Below, in pieces: positions 1-9,345 of a stretch of 64,000 nucleotides of DNA. This DNA is from Emticicia agri (GTDB taxonomy: Bacteria; Bacteroidota; Bacteroidia; Cytophagales; Spirosomataceae). The stretch is taken from assembly GCF_004168285.1 (NCBI RefSeq), contig NZ_SEWF01000023.1:46800-110799 (forward strand), in the 5' to 3' direction. A model generated the notes under the pieces. The model was not told where the DNA came from. It did not search any database and was given only the letters and a program-made list of their open reading frames with translations. The position numbers and the translations under genes were made by a program. Numbering within the stretch: the stretch's first letter is position 1; the number at the start of each line of letters is the position of its first letter.

Positions 1-12
1 ACTCCGTGGTAA
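1..12. repeat. Edge of an intergenic CACAGAG/CTCCGTGG repeat
   Basis: The first bases (ACTCCGTGGT) match the right-hand end of the repeat at 23824-23935. The window therefore probably opens just inside a second copy. Only about ten bases are visible. Confidence 0.4.
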
Positions 13-27
13 AATATTGTCTATTAA

Positions 28-1447
28 TCAATACACCACAATATCCTTATCGGTAGAAACGACTTTTTTGTAAGGGTTATCTAAAAACTGAGAGATAAAA
101 GTATCTCCTTCTTTTCTCATGGTAGGGCAGTGTGAACGCCCTTTAAACAATACACGCTGGCTGTTAGTCATAAAATGATGCATCATATCGTTATAGATAG
201 GTCGGGTAGCTGGGTCTGTATCGCCTGCCCCTAAAAGCACAGGCACTTTTGAGTAAAAAGGCATTTTAGTTTCTGCGGCAATAGCAGGTACTTTCCAGCA
301 ATCGCACATACTGCGATATACATCAAGGATATAACTGATATTGCTGTTGAATGATGGCATCACGGGCATAAGCCATTTTATCAGAACAATAGACCGACAT
401 ACGCATCCCCGAGGGGCCTCCATTACGAAAAATACCTGATAGAAAATCTTTTATATATACCTGATGATGACCTTGTATCATTTCTGAAACAATCATTGGT
501 ATATCTTTGATTCGTGAGAAATCATACAGTGTATTTAACAGATAACCGATTAGCTCGCTTTGAGAATAGTGAATGGTCAGGCTATCTTTCGCATCCTTAG
601 GAAGATACTTAATCGTAAAATCTTTACCTGTAATAGCTGTAAAATATTGCTTAAATCTATCCTTCAGTTTTCCGTAGGGCAAATTACCGATAGTATCAGC
701 CTCATATTTTGTTAGTACCGTATTTAACGCCTCATTAAAGTTGACTAATTCTTCCTCATCAATATTCACAAACAGAGGCAATGGTGAATCTAAAATTAAA
801 GACCTGATACCATCAGGATAGTTTTTAAGTACTGTAGGCATGAGTCCTCCACTATAAGAAGCCCCAAACAGGTTTAAAGAATCAATTTTTAAGGCCTTCC
901 GCAAATCCTCTATATCTGCTGCGCTCTCAACTGTGTTGTAGGCCGATAAATCGATGCCTTGCGCAAGCAATTTGTTTCTGCATTGTTTTACCCCGACCAA
1001 TAGCATACTGTCTTTAGGCAGATTATACATGAAAGCTTTTTTCAGGGCTTCTCCTATATCGTTACAATCTAAATTTGGTACGGCAAAGTGAGTACCCCGT
1101 TGCTCAAAAGTAATAAAATCACGGTCTTTAATCAGAGAACGGTTATGAACCGAGCCAATAAAACCTAACGAACTGGCACCTGGCCCACCTCCTGTAAAAA
1201 GTACCGGGTCTTTCTTTTTATTGGGATTGTTACTTTCGGCAATGATAAAGGGTAATTTGATGGTTTTTCCGTTAGGCTTATTTCTGTTTTCGGGCACAAT
1301 CAGATAGGCACAGGTAGTTTTCAGACTACTATCGGCTTTGAAAGCACAAGGGCAAGGCTCTATTTTTGGGGTGTACGCAGGTTTCTTTTGCGCAAATGTT
1401 GCGCTGAATGTAAGAATTACTAAAATGATAACTGAAAGCTTTTTCAT
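28..1447 (-). pseudogene. Secreted alpha/beta hydrolase (TAP-like C-terminus), frameshifted
   Basis: The reading frame starts at 1447 with a signal peptide (MKKLSVIILV, cleaved after a FAQ motif). It carries the oxyanion/HGGP-like GGGPGASS segment and a nucleophile elbow GASYSGG, then stops at 323. The remainder continues in another minus-strand frame (28 to about 370) with the acid residue in GAGDTDP and the catalytic His in GRSHCP, which is the usual TAP-like C-terminal domain. The two frames overlap between about 323 and 370. Joining them needs a skip of one extra base, so one base has been inserted (or two lost). The complete protein would be about 470 residues, normal for the exported tripeptidyl-peptidase-like hydrolases. 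The gene is either inactivated or carries a sequencing error. Confidence 0.75.
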
Positions 1448-1516
1448 AAGTATTACTGGTATTTTTCAGCAAAGCTATGGGCTTTCATAGGTAAAACTTA
1501 GTAAAAAATGGACAAT

Positions 1517-2326
1517 TTAGGCAAGGTTATCAATTAATTTACGTCCTGTAAATTTCACTACATCTTTATAAAAATGACTCATATCATAATAGCCAAAATC
1601 ATAGGGGCTAAAATCCGGTTTCTTAGCTACATAATTCTGTAAGGCTGTACGTACTCTGATGGTTGAAAAGTAGTTTTTAGGCGTAGTACCCACTACCTGA
1701 TTAAAATACCGGTAAATGGTTTTATTAGTAGCAAATATCTCTCGGGCTACTTCACTACTATTATATTCCATATGGCTGATATGGTAAGTTTCAATGGCTT
1801 TTTGCACAGTTCTGAATTCATGTTTCTGATGCCCATGTTTCTTACACATAATCAGAAAGAAGTTTTGCAACAGATTTACCCGCTCTTCAAAATCAGTTAC
1901 GCTTTTAATTTTCTGTATTAACTGATTTGGCAGAATGGTAGTTAAATGAACGGGTTTATCGCCTAAAAAACTTTGCTTGATTCCGAAAATAGCTTCAAAG
2001 CCTCCGGGCGAAAACTTAACCGTAAAAATATGGTCGGTTGGTAGGTTATACCTTTCAACAATAGTGTCTCTTAAAAGTAAGACGTCCTCGTCGGTTTGTA
2101 TAGAATACTGTTTGTTGCTAATCAATAACTGATAAGGAGAGCCCAAATTAAACCAGAATGTAGGCGTCCAGCTCGGAAAAAGCCTGACCTTGAAAGGCGC
2201 ATCAGCCATGTGCTCACGGGTAGCTTTTGGAGAAGATTCTGAGAAAAATTCGATATAGTCTGCCAGTTCTCCACAAGGAGACCGGTATTGGTATATCTTA
2301 TGAATATTATCAAAAATCTCAACCAT
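1517..2326 (-). CDS. AraC-family transcriptional regulator
   Basis: This 269-residue protein has an N-terminal cupin-like sensing half (about 10-150, of the type often annotated DUF6597). Its C-terminal AraC/XylS DNA-binding half (about 170-265) shows helices around SSEVAREIFATNKTIYRYF and a conserved SPYDFGYYDMSHFYKDVVKF-like second HTH followed by the FTG signature. The ligand is unknown. It starts 9 bases after the stop of the lipoprotein gene upstream, so the two probably share a transcript. Its target cannot be deduced from the sequence. Confidence 0.85.
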   Translation of the reverse strand: MVEIFDNIHKIYQYRSPCGELADYIEFFSESSPKATREHMADAPFKVRLFPSWTPTFWFNLGSPYQLLISNKQYSIQTDEDVLLLRDTIVERYNLPTDHIFTVKFSPGGFEAIFGIKQSFLGDKPVHLTTILPNQLIQKIKSVTDFEERVNLLQNFFLIMCKKHGHQKHEFRTVQKAIETYHISHMEYNSSEVAREIFATNKTIYRYFNQVVGTTPKNYFSTIRVRTALQNYVAKKPDFSPYDFGYYDMSHFYKDVVKFTGRKLIDNLA

Positions 2327-2335
2327 TAATCTTTA

Positions 2336-2713
2336 TCAGTTATTCGTCAGTATTTTTCCCATATCTTCACCCATTTTCCGCATACGGGCATAATTTTCGT
2401 AGGTATTTTTCGATTTATTCATTTCAATCTTCAAACTCCCCGGATTCATTTTTATATAGAAATTCATTTTGTTATCTAACGCAATTGTACCGTCAATTCT
2501 TGAATTTTCAAAAGAAAAATCACCACCATTCTCTAATTTATCATCCAGATAGCGCTGCACTTCTTTGGTTCTGTCATCAGGAAAATGAGCCACGAATTTA
2601 TATAAATCATCAGACTCACTATGTGAAATAGAAATATTTCCTTTGTTTCTGCATGAAGAAAAAATACCCACACATAAGACTGTAATGAGGACTAAGTTAA
2701 ATAGCTTTTTCAT
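2336..2713 (-). CDS. Small lipoprotein of unknown function
   Basis: This 125-residue protein starts with a lipoprotein signal (MKKLFNLVLI, lipobox FSSC with the lipidated Cys near residue 20). The mature part is short and charged, with no recognisable domain. It is predicted to be anchored in a membrane facing the periplasm. It precedes the AraC gene on the same strand with 9 bases between them. I do not recognise the family. Confidence 0.6.
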   Translation of the reverse strand: MKKLFNLVLITVLCVGIFSSCRNKGNISISHSESDDLYKFVAHFPDDRTKEVQRYLDDKLENGGDFSFENSRIDGTIALDNKMNFYIKMNPGSLKIEMNKSKNTYENYARMRKMGEDMGKILTNN

Positions 2714-2944
2714 AATTATTGAAAATTTAACGGTTTATAGTTCATAATTTGTAATACAAATATAAGGCAATAAAAGATACATTGTTATACATAGTACCTT
2801 GTTGTTATTGAAATTTATATGAATGGTAATAAGATTTGATAAGTGGTAATTTTTAAGGTTGGGTTTTATTCAGTGTTTCTATGCTACATGAATAAATGTA
2901 AACCTTACTAAATGCTATTAGAGGGTCATTAACAGAAAAAGTTG

Positions 2945-3466
2945 CTAAATGCTGCTACTTTTTTCCAAATCAGTCAGAAAAAGTGCCACTTGTGCGGGTT
3001 TGCGGAATATCAGAATCTGGCAATGAGCACCATACTGTTCTATTCTCTTAAAAACTATCGGGCGATAAGAATGTCTGTAACCAATAATCCAACTGACGAA
3101 CTCCCAATCTAATTTTTCAGGGCAACCCTCTGTCATATCGGGTCGGGTAGTACCACGGTATTTGAAAAATCTTTTTACTACACGTCTTAAACAAAGCAAG
3201 GTCGGGAAGTCTAAAAAAATAATGGTATCTGCCGCTTCGAACCTTATCGGCATTGTGTCCTGATAATTGCCATCAATAATCCACTCGTTTTGTGTTGCTA
3301 TTTTCTCCACTATTTTCTGCTCTTCTTCTTTAGTCCGCATTTTCCAGCCGGGCTGCCAGAATTCTTTATCTAAATGTATCACAGGTAAGTGTAGAATCTC
3401 TGACAGTTGACGTGCTAAAGTAGATTTACCAGCACCACCACAACCTACAATAGCTATCTTCTTCAT
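2945..3466 (-). CDS. P-loop NTPase / adenylate-kinase-like (FlaR 'topology modulation' type)
   Basis: A 173-residue cytoplasmic protein with a Walker A motif GCGGAGKST at residues 8-16. Adenylate-kinase-like features follow: HLDKEFWQPGW after the P-loop, WIIDGNYQDT, an IIFLDFP Walker B strand, and a lid-like RRVVKRFFKYRG stretch. Proteins like this are commonly annotated 'DNA topology modulation protein FlaR', but the sequence argues for a small nucleoside or small-molecule kinase. It stands alone, convergent with nothing and divergent from the TonB receptor. The substrate is unknown. Confidence 0.75.
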   Translation of the reverse strand: MKKIAIVGCGGAGKSTLARQLSEILHLPVIHLDKEFWQPGWKMRTKEEEQKIVEKIATQNEWIIDGNYQDTMPIRFEAADTIIFLDFPTLLCLRRVVKRFFKYRGTTRPDMTEGCPEKLDWEFVSWIIGYRHSYRPIVFKRIEQYGAHCQILIFRKPAQVALFLTDLEKSSSI

Positions 3467-3642
3467 GGATTAAGTATTTATACTGCAAATTTAGGAGTTT
3501 CTTAGTGGGTTTATAGATTTACTTTTTTATCCATCTTTCTCTAAACCTAATTTACTCCGTAAAAATCTGTATTCGTCAGAAATTCCTACTACTCCATACA
3601 GGTTTTAGATAGGTTTGTTTCATTATTTAAACGAATCAGCAC

Positions 3643-5820
3643 ATGAACAAGCTACTACCCTATATCCTGTTCCTTTTTTTTCTGATACCCCAGTTATTTG
3701 CCCAGACTATTATTAAAGGACGCATAACTGATAAAAAGGGAGAAGCACTCCCGGGAGCCAATGTATTTATCAAAGGCAGTTATGATGGTGCCTCAAGCGA
3801 TGCAGAGGGTAATTTCAGTTTCAGAACCAGTAGAAAAGATACAGCTACATTGGCTGCAAGTTTTGTTGGCTACGAAAATTATGCACAGAAAATTACTTTA
3901 AATAATGCCACACTCGAACTCACTATTCAAATGCAGGAGTCGATGAATGTACTGAATACGGTTACGATTACGGCAGGCACATTCGAAGCATCAGATAGCA
4001 AAAAAATGGTAATGCTGAAACCATTAGACATTGTAACAACGGCAGGTGGTGGCGCAGATATTACGGCAGTGATGCAATTATTGCCCGGTGCCCAACGTGT
4101 AGGCGAACAGGAGGGACTCTTTGTAAGAGGGGGCTCTGCCAATGAAACTAAAACCGTGATTGATGGCATGATTGTACAGAATCCATTTTTCAGCAGTACG
4201 CCCGATGTGCCTCAACGGGGACGTTTTACACCATTTATGTTTAAAGGTACTTCTTTCAGTACAGGTGGATATTCGGCGCAATATGGGCAGGCACTTTCAT
4301 CAGTTTTATTGCTCAATACCAAAGACAAAACCGACGATGCCAGTGGCTGGAATATAGGAGCTAATCTGGCAGGGTTAGGTGCTACTTACACGCATAAAGG
4401 TAGTATATCCGGTTCTGTCTATTATACCAACCTGTCGCCCTTTTTTAACCTGATGAAATCTAATGTACTATTTGATAAAGCACCACAAGGCATTAATACT
4501 TCATTGACTATTAATGAAAACCTTACCAAAAACAGCAGCCTGAAAGTATATGGTACTTATTCAGACAGTCAGTCGTCTATGTTGTTTCCTTCTTATGATG
4601 ATGCCGGGACTCATTATAGTTTTGATTTAAAGAATAAAAACCTATTTACCAATGGCACTTATCAGGTTAATTTCGATGAGGGTAGATGGGTACTTTTGAC
4701 AGGCTTATCATATAGCCACAATACTGACAGAATAAAAATAGGTAATGACGACGGCGACAGATTAGATGAACGTACACAGGCACGTGCCGTAATGACCAGA
4801 CTATTTGGTAAAAACAATGCCAGTTCGGTTTTATTCGGTGCGGAGTTTCATGCCATCAGGGTAGGTAATATCTATAATGAGTATGATTTCAGATTGAAAG
4901 ATAATTATAGTGCGGCTTTTGTAGAAACAGAAGTATATCTGACCCCAAAATTAGCCGGAAGATTTGGTATGAGAACAGAATATACCAGTGTCATCAGCAA
5001 AGCCAATATCGCACCTCGTATCTCATTAGCCTATAAAACCGGACAGTATAGTCAGGTATCTTTAGCCGCAGGGCAGTTTTATCAGACACCTGAGAAGAAC
5101 TACCTGTATCTTAATCAGCAATTAGGGTATGAATTAGCCAACCACCTGATTCTGAACTATCAGCTAATTAAAAACGACCGTACTTTCAGAATAGAAGGCT
5201 TTAAGAAAGATTATAAGAATTTGGTATTGGAACATACCAACTATTATGACCCTAATCCTTATCGTTTCCCTACAGGGCCAACAGATAATAGCGGCAAAGG
5301 TTATGCACAAGGCTTCGATGTGTTTTTCAGAGACAAGAAGAGTATCAAAAGTGGTGAGTTCTGGTTGACTTACTCGTTTTTAGATACCGAGCGTTTGTTC
5401 AGAAATTATCAGAAAGCAACTACCCCTACATTTGCTTCTAAACATAACGTGAGCGTGGTTTATAAACAATTCTTTGAGAAAATAGGCACGAATGTAGGTG
5501 TTACTTTTACTCATACCAGCGGACGACCTAATTATGATTTTGCCACTACTTCGTTTACTCCCGAATACACCAAGCCTTATCAGAATGTGAGTTTATCGGC
5601 CAGCCATATCCGTACTATCAAAGGAAACTTTATTGTATTCTATGCTACGCTTGATAATGTATTTGCACGCAAAAATGTATTCGGCTACCGTTATTCAGGA
5701 GATGGCAAGCAGCGTTTTGAAGTAATTCCACCTATGTATCGCACCTTCTTTATTGGCTTATCAATGAATTTATCGAAACAGATGTCGAAGCCTAAGGAGG
5801 CAGATTTGGATAATTTGTAA
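3643..5820 (+). CDS. TonB-dependent receptor with carboxypeptidase-like N-terminal domain
   Basis: This 725-residue outer-membrane protein has a signal peptide (residues 1-20), then a carboxypeptidase-D regulatory-like domain (about 22-100; IKGRITDKKGEALPGANVF). A plug domain follows (about 115-225; VMQLLPGAQRVGEQEGLFVRG includes the NETKTVIDGM segment) and then a beta-barrel to the C-terminus. It imports or exports an unknown ligand using TonB energy. The length is short for a SusC protein and there is no SusD partner beside it, so a metal-chelate or small-molecule substrate is more likely than a glycan. It is a single-gene unit; the imperfect hairpin after the stop could end transcription. 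Confidence 0.88.
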   Translation: MNKLLPYILFLFFLIPQLFAQTIIKGRITDKKGEALPGANVFIKGSYDGASSDAEGNFSFRTSRKDTATLAASFVGYENYAQKITLNNATLELTIQMQESMNVLNTVTITAGTFEASDSKKMVMLKPLDIVTTAGGGADITAVMQLLPGAQRVGEQEGLFVRGGSANETKTVIDGMIVQNPFFSSTPDVPQRGRFTPFMFKGTSFSTGGYSAQYGQALSSVLLLNTKDKTDDASGWNIGANLAGLGATYTHKGSISGSVYYTNLSPFFNLMKSNVLFDKAPQGINTSLTINENLTKNSSLKVYGTYSDSQSSMLFPSYDDAGTHYSFDLKNKNLFTNGTYQVNFDEGRWVLLTGLSYSHNTDRIKIGNDDGDRLDERTQARAVMTRLFGKNNASSVLFGAEFHAIRVGNIYNEYDFRLKDNYSAAFVETEVYLTPKLAGRFGMRTEYTSVISKANIAPRISLAYKTGQYSQVSLAAGQFYQTPEKNYLYLNQQLGYELANHLILNYQLIKNDRTFRIEGFKKDYKNLVLEHTNYYDPNPYRFPTGPTDNSGKGYAQGFDVFFRDKKSIKSGEFWLTYSFLDTERLFRNYQKATTPTFASKHNVSVVYKQFFEKIGTNVGVTFTHTSGRPNYDFATTSFTPEYTKPYQNVSLSASHIRTIKGNFIVFYATLDNVFARKNVFGYRYSGDGKQRFEVIPPMYRTFFIGLSMNLSKQMSKPKEADLDNL

Positions 5821-5832
5821 GGGCTATGGAAA

Positions 5833-5982
5833 GCGTGTCACGTTTATACTCGTCTGAGAACGAACGTGGCACGCTTATTTTTTGGAAAAGAAAAAACAAC
5901 CAAAGATGATATTGATTTAGATAGTTCTCACCTAACGTAAGGGTGCCACGCCCTTTTGAGTCCGAGTAGAGGCGTGACACGC
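5833..5982. repeat. Inverted pair of a 42-bp palindromic repeat
   Basis: Two 42-base units lie at 5833-5874 and 5941-5982, inverted relative to each other. Each begins GCGTGTCACG and ends CGTGGCAC in its own orientation, so each can fold as a hairpin and the two can also pair with each other. By eye 29 of 42 positions agree. They occupy the space between the TonB receptor and the convergent gene at 5994, and the first is followed by an AT-rich T-run, so it may also act as a terminator. Confidence 0.7.
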
Positions 5983-5993
5983 AGGCTTTTCAT

Positions 5994-7274
5994 TCAAAAC
6001 TCACTCCCATAAACAACTTTCTCCCTCAAATCCTCTAAACTCACTTTATCTACTTCACAAATACCATTAGAGGTAAAGCCGATTCCTGCTATCAGGCCGA
6101 GGGATTGTTCGTAGGGTTTTTCAAATATCTTTTTATTGCCTAAATAGACCGTTACATTTTTATTGATAACCCTTATTTCTAAATCCTGCCATTGGGTTAA
6201 ATCACAACCGAATGGGGATAAGTCTGTGGTTTTGCCTCTTATTTCATGTTCGCTGATTTTAGCATTTACTTCACTGATACAGCCCGGAATAGTATTGGTA
6301 AAATACATAAAAGAGTTCTCGCAAAAGACTTCTGTCATTATCCAGGGGCAAAGCGTGTTTTTAATTTTTCGTAGGCGGAAGCGTGCTTTATAGGTAAAAT
6401 TATCGCCTCCTATATCCATCAGTTTAGGACAAAAAGTATAAAAATATATCTGGTCTTTCTGAAAATCTATATTGTTTTCTTCAATGGCTTCGTCGGTTAT
6501 TCCTAACACTCCATCGTGTATAGCATTACCTTTACTAAAGTAGCTGGGTTTAAGTTCGGTAAAATCGGTCTTACTGTAACAAAACCAGTCTTTGGCAGTA
6601 ATATTGACACCTATTTCTTTCAGAACTTTGCCATTGGCTATGAGTTTAGCCTTATGGTAGCCCGGCTCATAATAAATATCTGTAAGTGTATGGCTGTTTT
6701 TTAAAATACCTATTTTGGATCTTTCATTCCACGATTGCTGAAAATGAAAACTATCGGCCGCTACTTTATCTATATTATAATTAAATACTACACTATTAGG
6801 TATCTGTTGTGCGCTTGTCTGCCGTGCTGTGAACTGAATATCTGCTTTATTCTGCGAGCCTAACAGAGGCGTTTTCAATAAAAAGGCAATAACTATAATC
6901 AGCAAACACAAGCCTATCCCAATCCACGCTTTAGAGGGTGCTTTTGCCTGTGCAGCAGGAATATTAATTTCAGTAGCAGGCAGTGAAACAGGGTTTTCTA
7001 ACAGTTTCCGGGTCTTGAAATCGTGCCAACCTGCGTAGCCGATAAATATAGTAAGGGCATTGAGCGTAGAAGTTTGTGGCAGACGGTCGAACTGTCCGTT
7101 CAGAATACGTTTGAGGGTTGACAGGCTGATAAGAATTTTTGTTCTGGCTTCAATAGCCTCGCTCAAATGCTCCATATCACGCTGCGATAACCTGATATAT
7201 TCGGTATATCCCATTTGTTTTTTTAACTCAGACAAACAGCGCTGTACCAGTTCTTTATCTTCTATCGAATTCAT
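5994..7274 (-). CDS. Membrane-anchored regulator-like protein with LamG-like periplasmic domain
   Basis: The start at 7274 (MNSIEDKEL) is preferred; the frame is open to 7325 but the extra 17 residues look non-coding. From this start, residues about 1-95 match a helical N-terminal module common in Bacteroidota (LSLSTLKRIL then TLNALTIFIGYAGWHDF), which resembles a DNA-binding or regulatory domain. A membrane segment lies at about 116-135 (GIGLCLLIIVIAFLL). The outer part has a PKD-like section (VVFNYNIDK, YYEPGYHKAKL) and a C-terminal jelly-roll like those of DUF1080/LamG proteins. Together this suggests a one-component transmembrane sensor-regulator. The ligand and target are not known. Confidence 0.6.
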   Translation of the reverse strand: MNSIEDKELVQRCLSELKKQMGYTEYIRLSQRDMEHLSEAIEARTKILISLSTLKRILNGQFDRLPQTSTLNALTIFIGYAGWHDFKTRKLLENPVSLPATEINIPAAQAKAPSKAWIGIGLCLLIIVIAFLLKTPLLGSQNKADIQFTARQTSAQQIPNSVVFNYNIDKVAADSFHFQQSWNERSKIGILKNSHTLTDIYYEPGYHKAKLIANGKVLKEIGVNITAKDWFCYSKTDFTELKPSYFSKGNAIHDGVLGITDEAIEENNIDFQKDQIYFYTFCPKLMDIGGDNFTYKARFRLRKIKNTLCPWIMTEVFCENSFMYFTNTIPGCISEVNAKISEHEIRGKTTDLSPFGCDLTQWQDLEIRVINKNVTVYLGNKKIFEKPYEQSLGLIAGIGFTSNGICEVDKVSLEDLREKVVYGSEF

Positions 7275-7388
7275 TTTGAATGTATTTTGACCCACATTGA
7301 ACGGATTTTGATTGTAAAAATACAATGAAAAATTTAGTTTTTTGTACTGTCATCAACCTATGAGCAACCCAACCATTTTTCTATTATT

Positions 7389-7847
7389 ATGAAGACGTAT
7401 TATAAAGTTATTTTGCTAACCGGATTTATTGCAGGCTCATTAGACCTGACAGGTGCTATCATTTCATCGACCATTCTGAACCGGAAATTCCCCAGTAAGA
7501 TATTCCATTATATCGCCAGTGGAGTATTTGGCAAAGAAGCCTTTAGCGGGGGCAATAGCATGATTCTGTGGGGATTATTGTTTCATTACATTATTGCCTA
7601 TGCTTTTACCTTTTTCTATTTCCTGATTTATCCAAAAATCGGTTTCCTCCATATCAACAGAATAGCATCTGGAATTTTTTATGGGGCATTTGTGTGGGTA
7701 ATCATGAATCGCATTGTAGTGCCACTGTCGAATGTTACACAAGGACCCTTTAATATAACCCAAGCTATTGTAGGCATGGTAGTTCTGATGTTGATGATCG
7801 GGCTACCTATTGCCTTCAATGCGCATAAATATTATGCTGTAGAATAG
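7389..7847 (+). CDS. Small integral membrane protein (YagU/DUF1440-like)
   Basis: A 152-residue protein with about four hydrophobic segments: near residues 7-27, 57-83, 90-108 and 122-145. The GFIAGSLDLTGAII start and the overall layout resemble the YagU/DUF1440 family of inner-membrane proteins, whose biochemical role is unclear. It begins 115 bases from the divergent gene at 7274 and ends 11 bases before the convergent AraC gene. The family assignment is tentative; the membrane location is safe. Confidence 0.6.
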   Translation: MKTYYKVILLTGFIAGSLDLTGAIISSTILNRKFPSKIFHYIASGVFGKEAFSGGNSMILWGLLFHYIIAYAFTFFYFLIYPKIGFLHINRIASGIFYGAFVWVIMNRIVVPLSNVTQGPFNITQAIVGMVVLMLMIGLPIAFNAHKYYAVE

Positions 7848-7858
7848 TCCCGGCAAAC

Positions 7859-8830
7859 TTATGAAAAAGCTTTCTGACGCATACGGTCGGGCGCATCACC
7901 ATACCACTTTTTAAATGAATGGATAAAGGCTGCCGGCTCGGAGTAGCCTAAAACATAAGAAATATCGGTAATTGAAAACCGGTTATGCCGTATCAATAGA
8001 TTGGAGATTTGTTTACGTAATTCATCAGTAATTTGTCGGAATGTGATATTATCTCTCAGTAATCGGCGTTGAAAAGTGCGAGGTGTAAGGTGAAATGCAT
8101 CTGCTACACTGGCGAGGTCTGGTAATTCGGGCTTTGCTAAGTGTAGCGATGCTATTTTTACTTTATTGGCAAAACTATCTTCCGATTTTAATCCCTCTAT
8201 CAGTTTCAGGTATTCTGGTATCAGCACATCTAATTGTTGGCGGCTTCTATCCTGTAAAGTTGCCTTTAGAATAGCAGGCGTGAAACTGACAGCATATTTA
8301 GCTGAGGCCTGCCAGTCGGTAGGATAATCATTAGAAAAGAACGGAGAAGTTTTAATAATACTTACTGCTTTAGTAGTCATCAAGGTTAGTTCTCTGGCAA
8401 TTACTGTAAGAATATTCTCTAAAATAATCCTGTTGGCCTCTATCTGTTCATTTTCTATGCTTAGTCCAATCTTTAACAAATCTGCTTCAATCGTTGTCTG
8501 GATGTTCACAATCGGAAAAGTAGCGTTCAGATACGTTTGTAAGTAGTAAAGTGCTTCTTCTATGGTACTCGCTTGCATAGATATCCGGTAAATGAGCCCT
8601 AATGCACCTAAATTCAGAAAATTGCCCAAACGGATACCCAAACGCTCATCCTGCAATTGCTTATTCAGGACATCTATCACTGCATAAAAATCTTCTTCGC
8701 TTACGGTGGCTGTTTCATCTGAAAAATTAACCGGAGACTTTTCCATGATACTTATCAGTTTCTGCCGGCAGATGCCTCTCATGTAGGCATATTCTAAAAT
8801 ATGATGTAGATGAAATGCTGATATTTTCAT
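7859..8830 (-). CDS. AraC-family regulator with AraC_binding-type N-terminal domain
   Basis: The ATG at 8830 (MKISAFHLHH) is preferred over an in-frame TTG at 8848. The first ~190 residues match the 'arabinose-binding domain of AraC' family (PF12625 type: LGIRLGNFLNLGALGLIYRI). The last ~90 form the HTH_18 domain (LASVADAFHLTPRTFQRRL, then ITDISYVLGYSEPAAFIHSFKKW with the typical YGDAPDRMR end). It is divergent from the small membrane gene at 8903 with only 72 bases between them, so that gene is the obvious candidate target. Confidence 0.88.
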   Translation of the reverse strand: MKISAFHLHHILEYAYMRGICRQKLISIMEKSPVNFSDETATVSEEDFYAVIDVLNKQLQDERLGIRLGNFLNLGALGLIYRISMQASTIEEALYYLQTYLNATFPIVNIQTTIEADLLKIGLSIENEQIEANRIILENILTVIARELTLMTTKAVSIIKTSPFFSNDYPTDWQASAKYAVSFTPAILKATLQDRSRQQLDVLIPEYLKLIEGLKSEDSFANKVKIASLHLAKPELPDLASVADAFHLTPRTFQRRLLRDNITFRQITDELRKQISNLLIRHNRFSITDISYVLGYSEPAAFIHSFKKWYGDAPDRMRQKAFS

Positions 8831-8902
8831 TTTGTCGTGAATTATCAATCCTTAGTTCTGAGACAAATCTACCTTTGTTTCATCATTAAACATTGATATA
8901 AT

Positions 8903-9292
8903 ATGACAACTTTAAAAAATGTATTGTTGATTAACGCCCTCAGTTCAGGTGCTACAGGTCTTCTACTGATAGAATTTCCATCTTTTACAGCTCAGTTGTT
9001 TGGGGTATCTCAAACCATGCCTTTTATGGCGACAGGTATTTTTCTGGTAGCTTTTGCTTTATTGGTCTATTATGCTTCACGCCAGAAAATCACCAATAAA
9101 ACACTGGTTCGATGGATTATTGCTTTAGATATTATGTGGGTAGCAGATAGCCTGATTGTAGTCGGCGGGCAATTGTTTGGGCTCACACTCATAGGTTACG
9201 CCCTCACGTCGGCAGTAGCTTTGTGGGTAGCCTTAATGGCTTTTTTGCAGATAAAAGGGTTGAAAGAAACGTTAGTTTTAAAAGTAGAGTAA
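8903..9292 (+). CDS. Four-helix integral membrane protein of unknown function
   Basis: A 129-residue protein with four hydrophobic segments (about 5-25, 39-60, 70-92, 97-117). I do not recognise the family with certainty. It is transcribed away from the AraC regulator, with a TACCTTTG box at 8870-8877 in the shared upstream region that fits the Bacteroidota -7 element. A strong hairpin with a T-run follows the stop. Confidence 0.6.
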   Translation: MTTLKNVLLINALSSGATGLLLIEFPSFTAQLFGVSQTMPFMATGIFLVAFALLVYYASRQKITNKTLVRWIIALDIMWVADSLIVVGGQLFGLTLIGYALTSAVALWVALMAFLQIKGLKETLVLKVE

Positions 9293-9313
9293 TTTCGTGG
9301 ATGTAAACTTGGT

Positions 9314-9345
9314 ATAATAGGGGAAGCTATGTCCCCTATTATTTT
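9314..9345. terminator. Bidirectional hairpin terminator
   Basis: An 11-bp perfect stem (9314-9324 with 9332-9342, 7-base loop) has four T on the plus side. It separates the convergent genes ending at 9292 and 9344. Confidence 0.75.

Noticed and set aside
2227..2631. Plus-strand open frame of 134 codons
   Set aside because: It lies opposite the AraC and lipoprotein genes, has no family features and is low in charged residues; it is a shadow.
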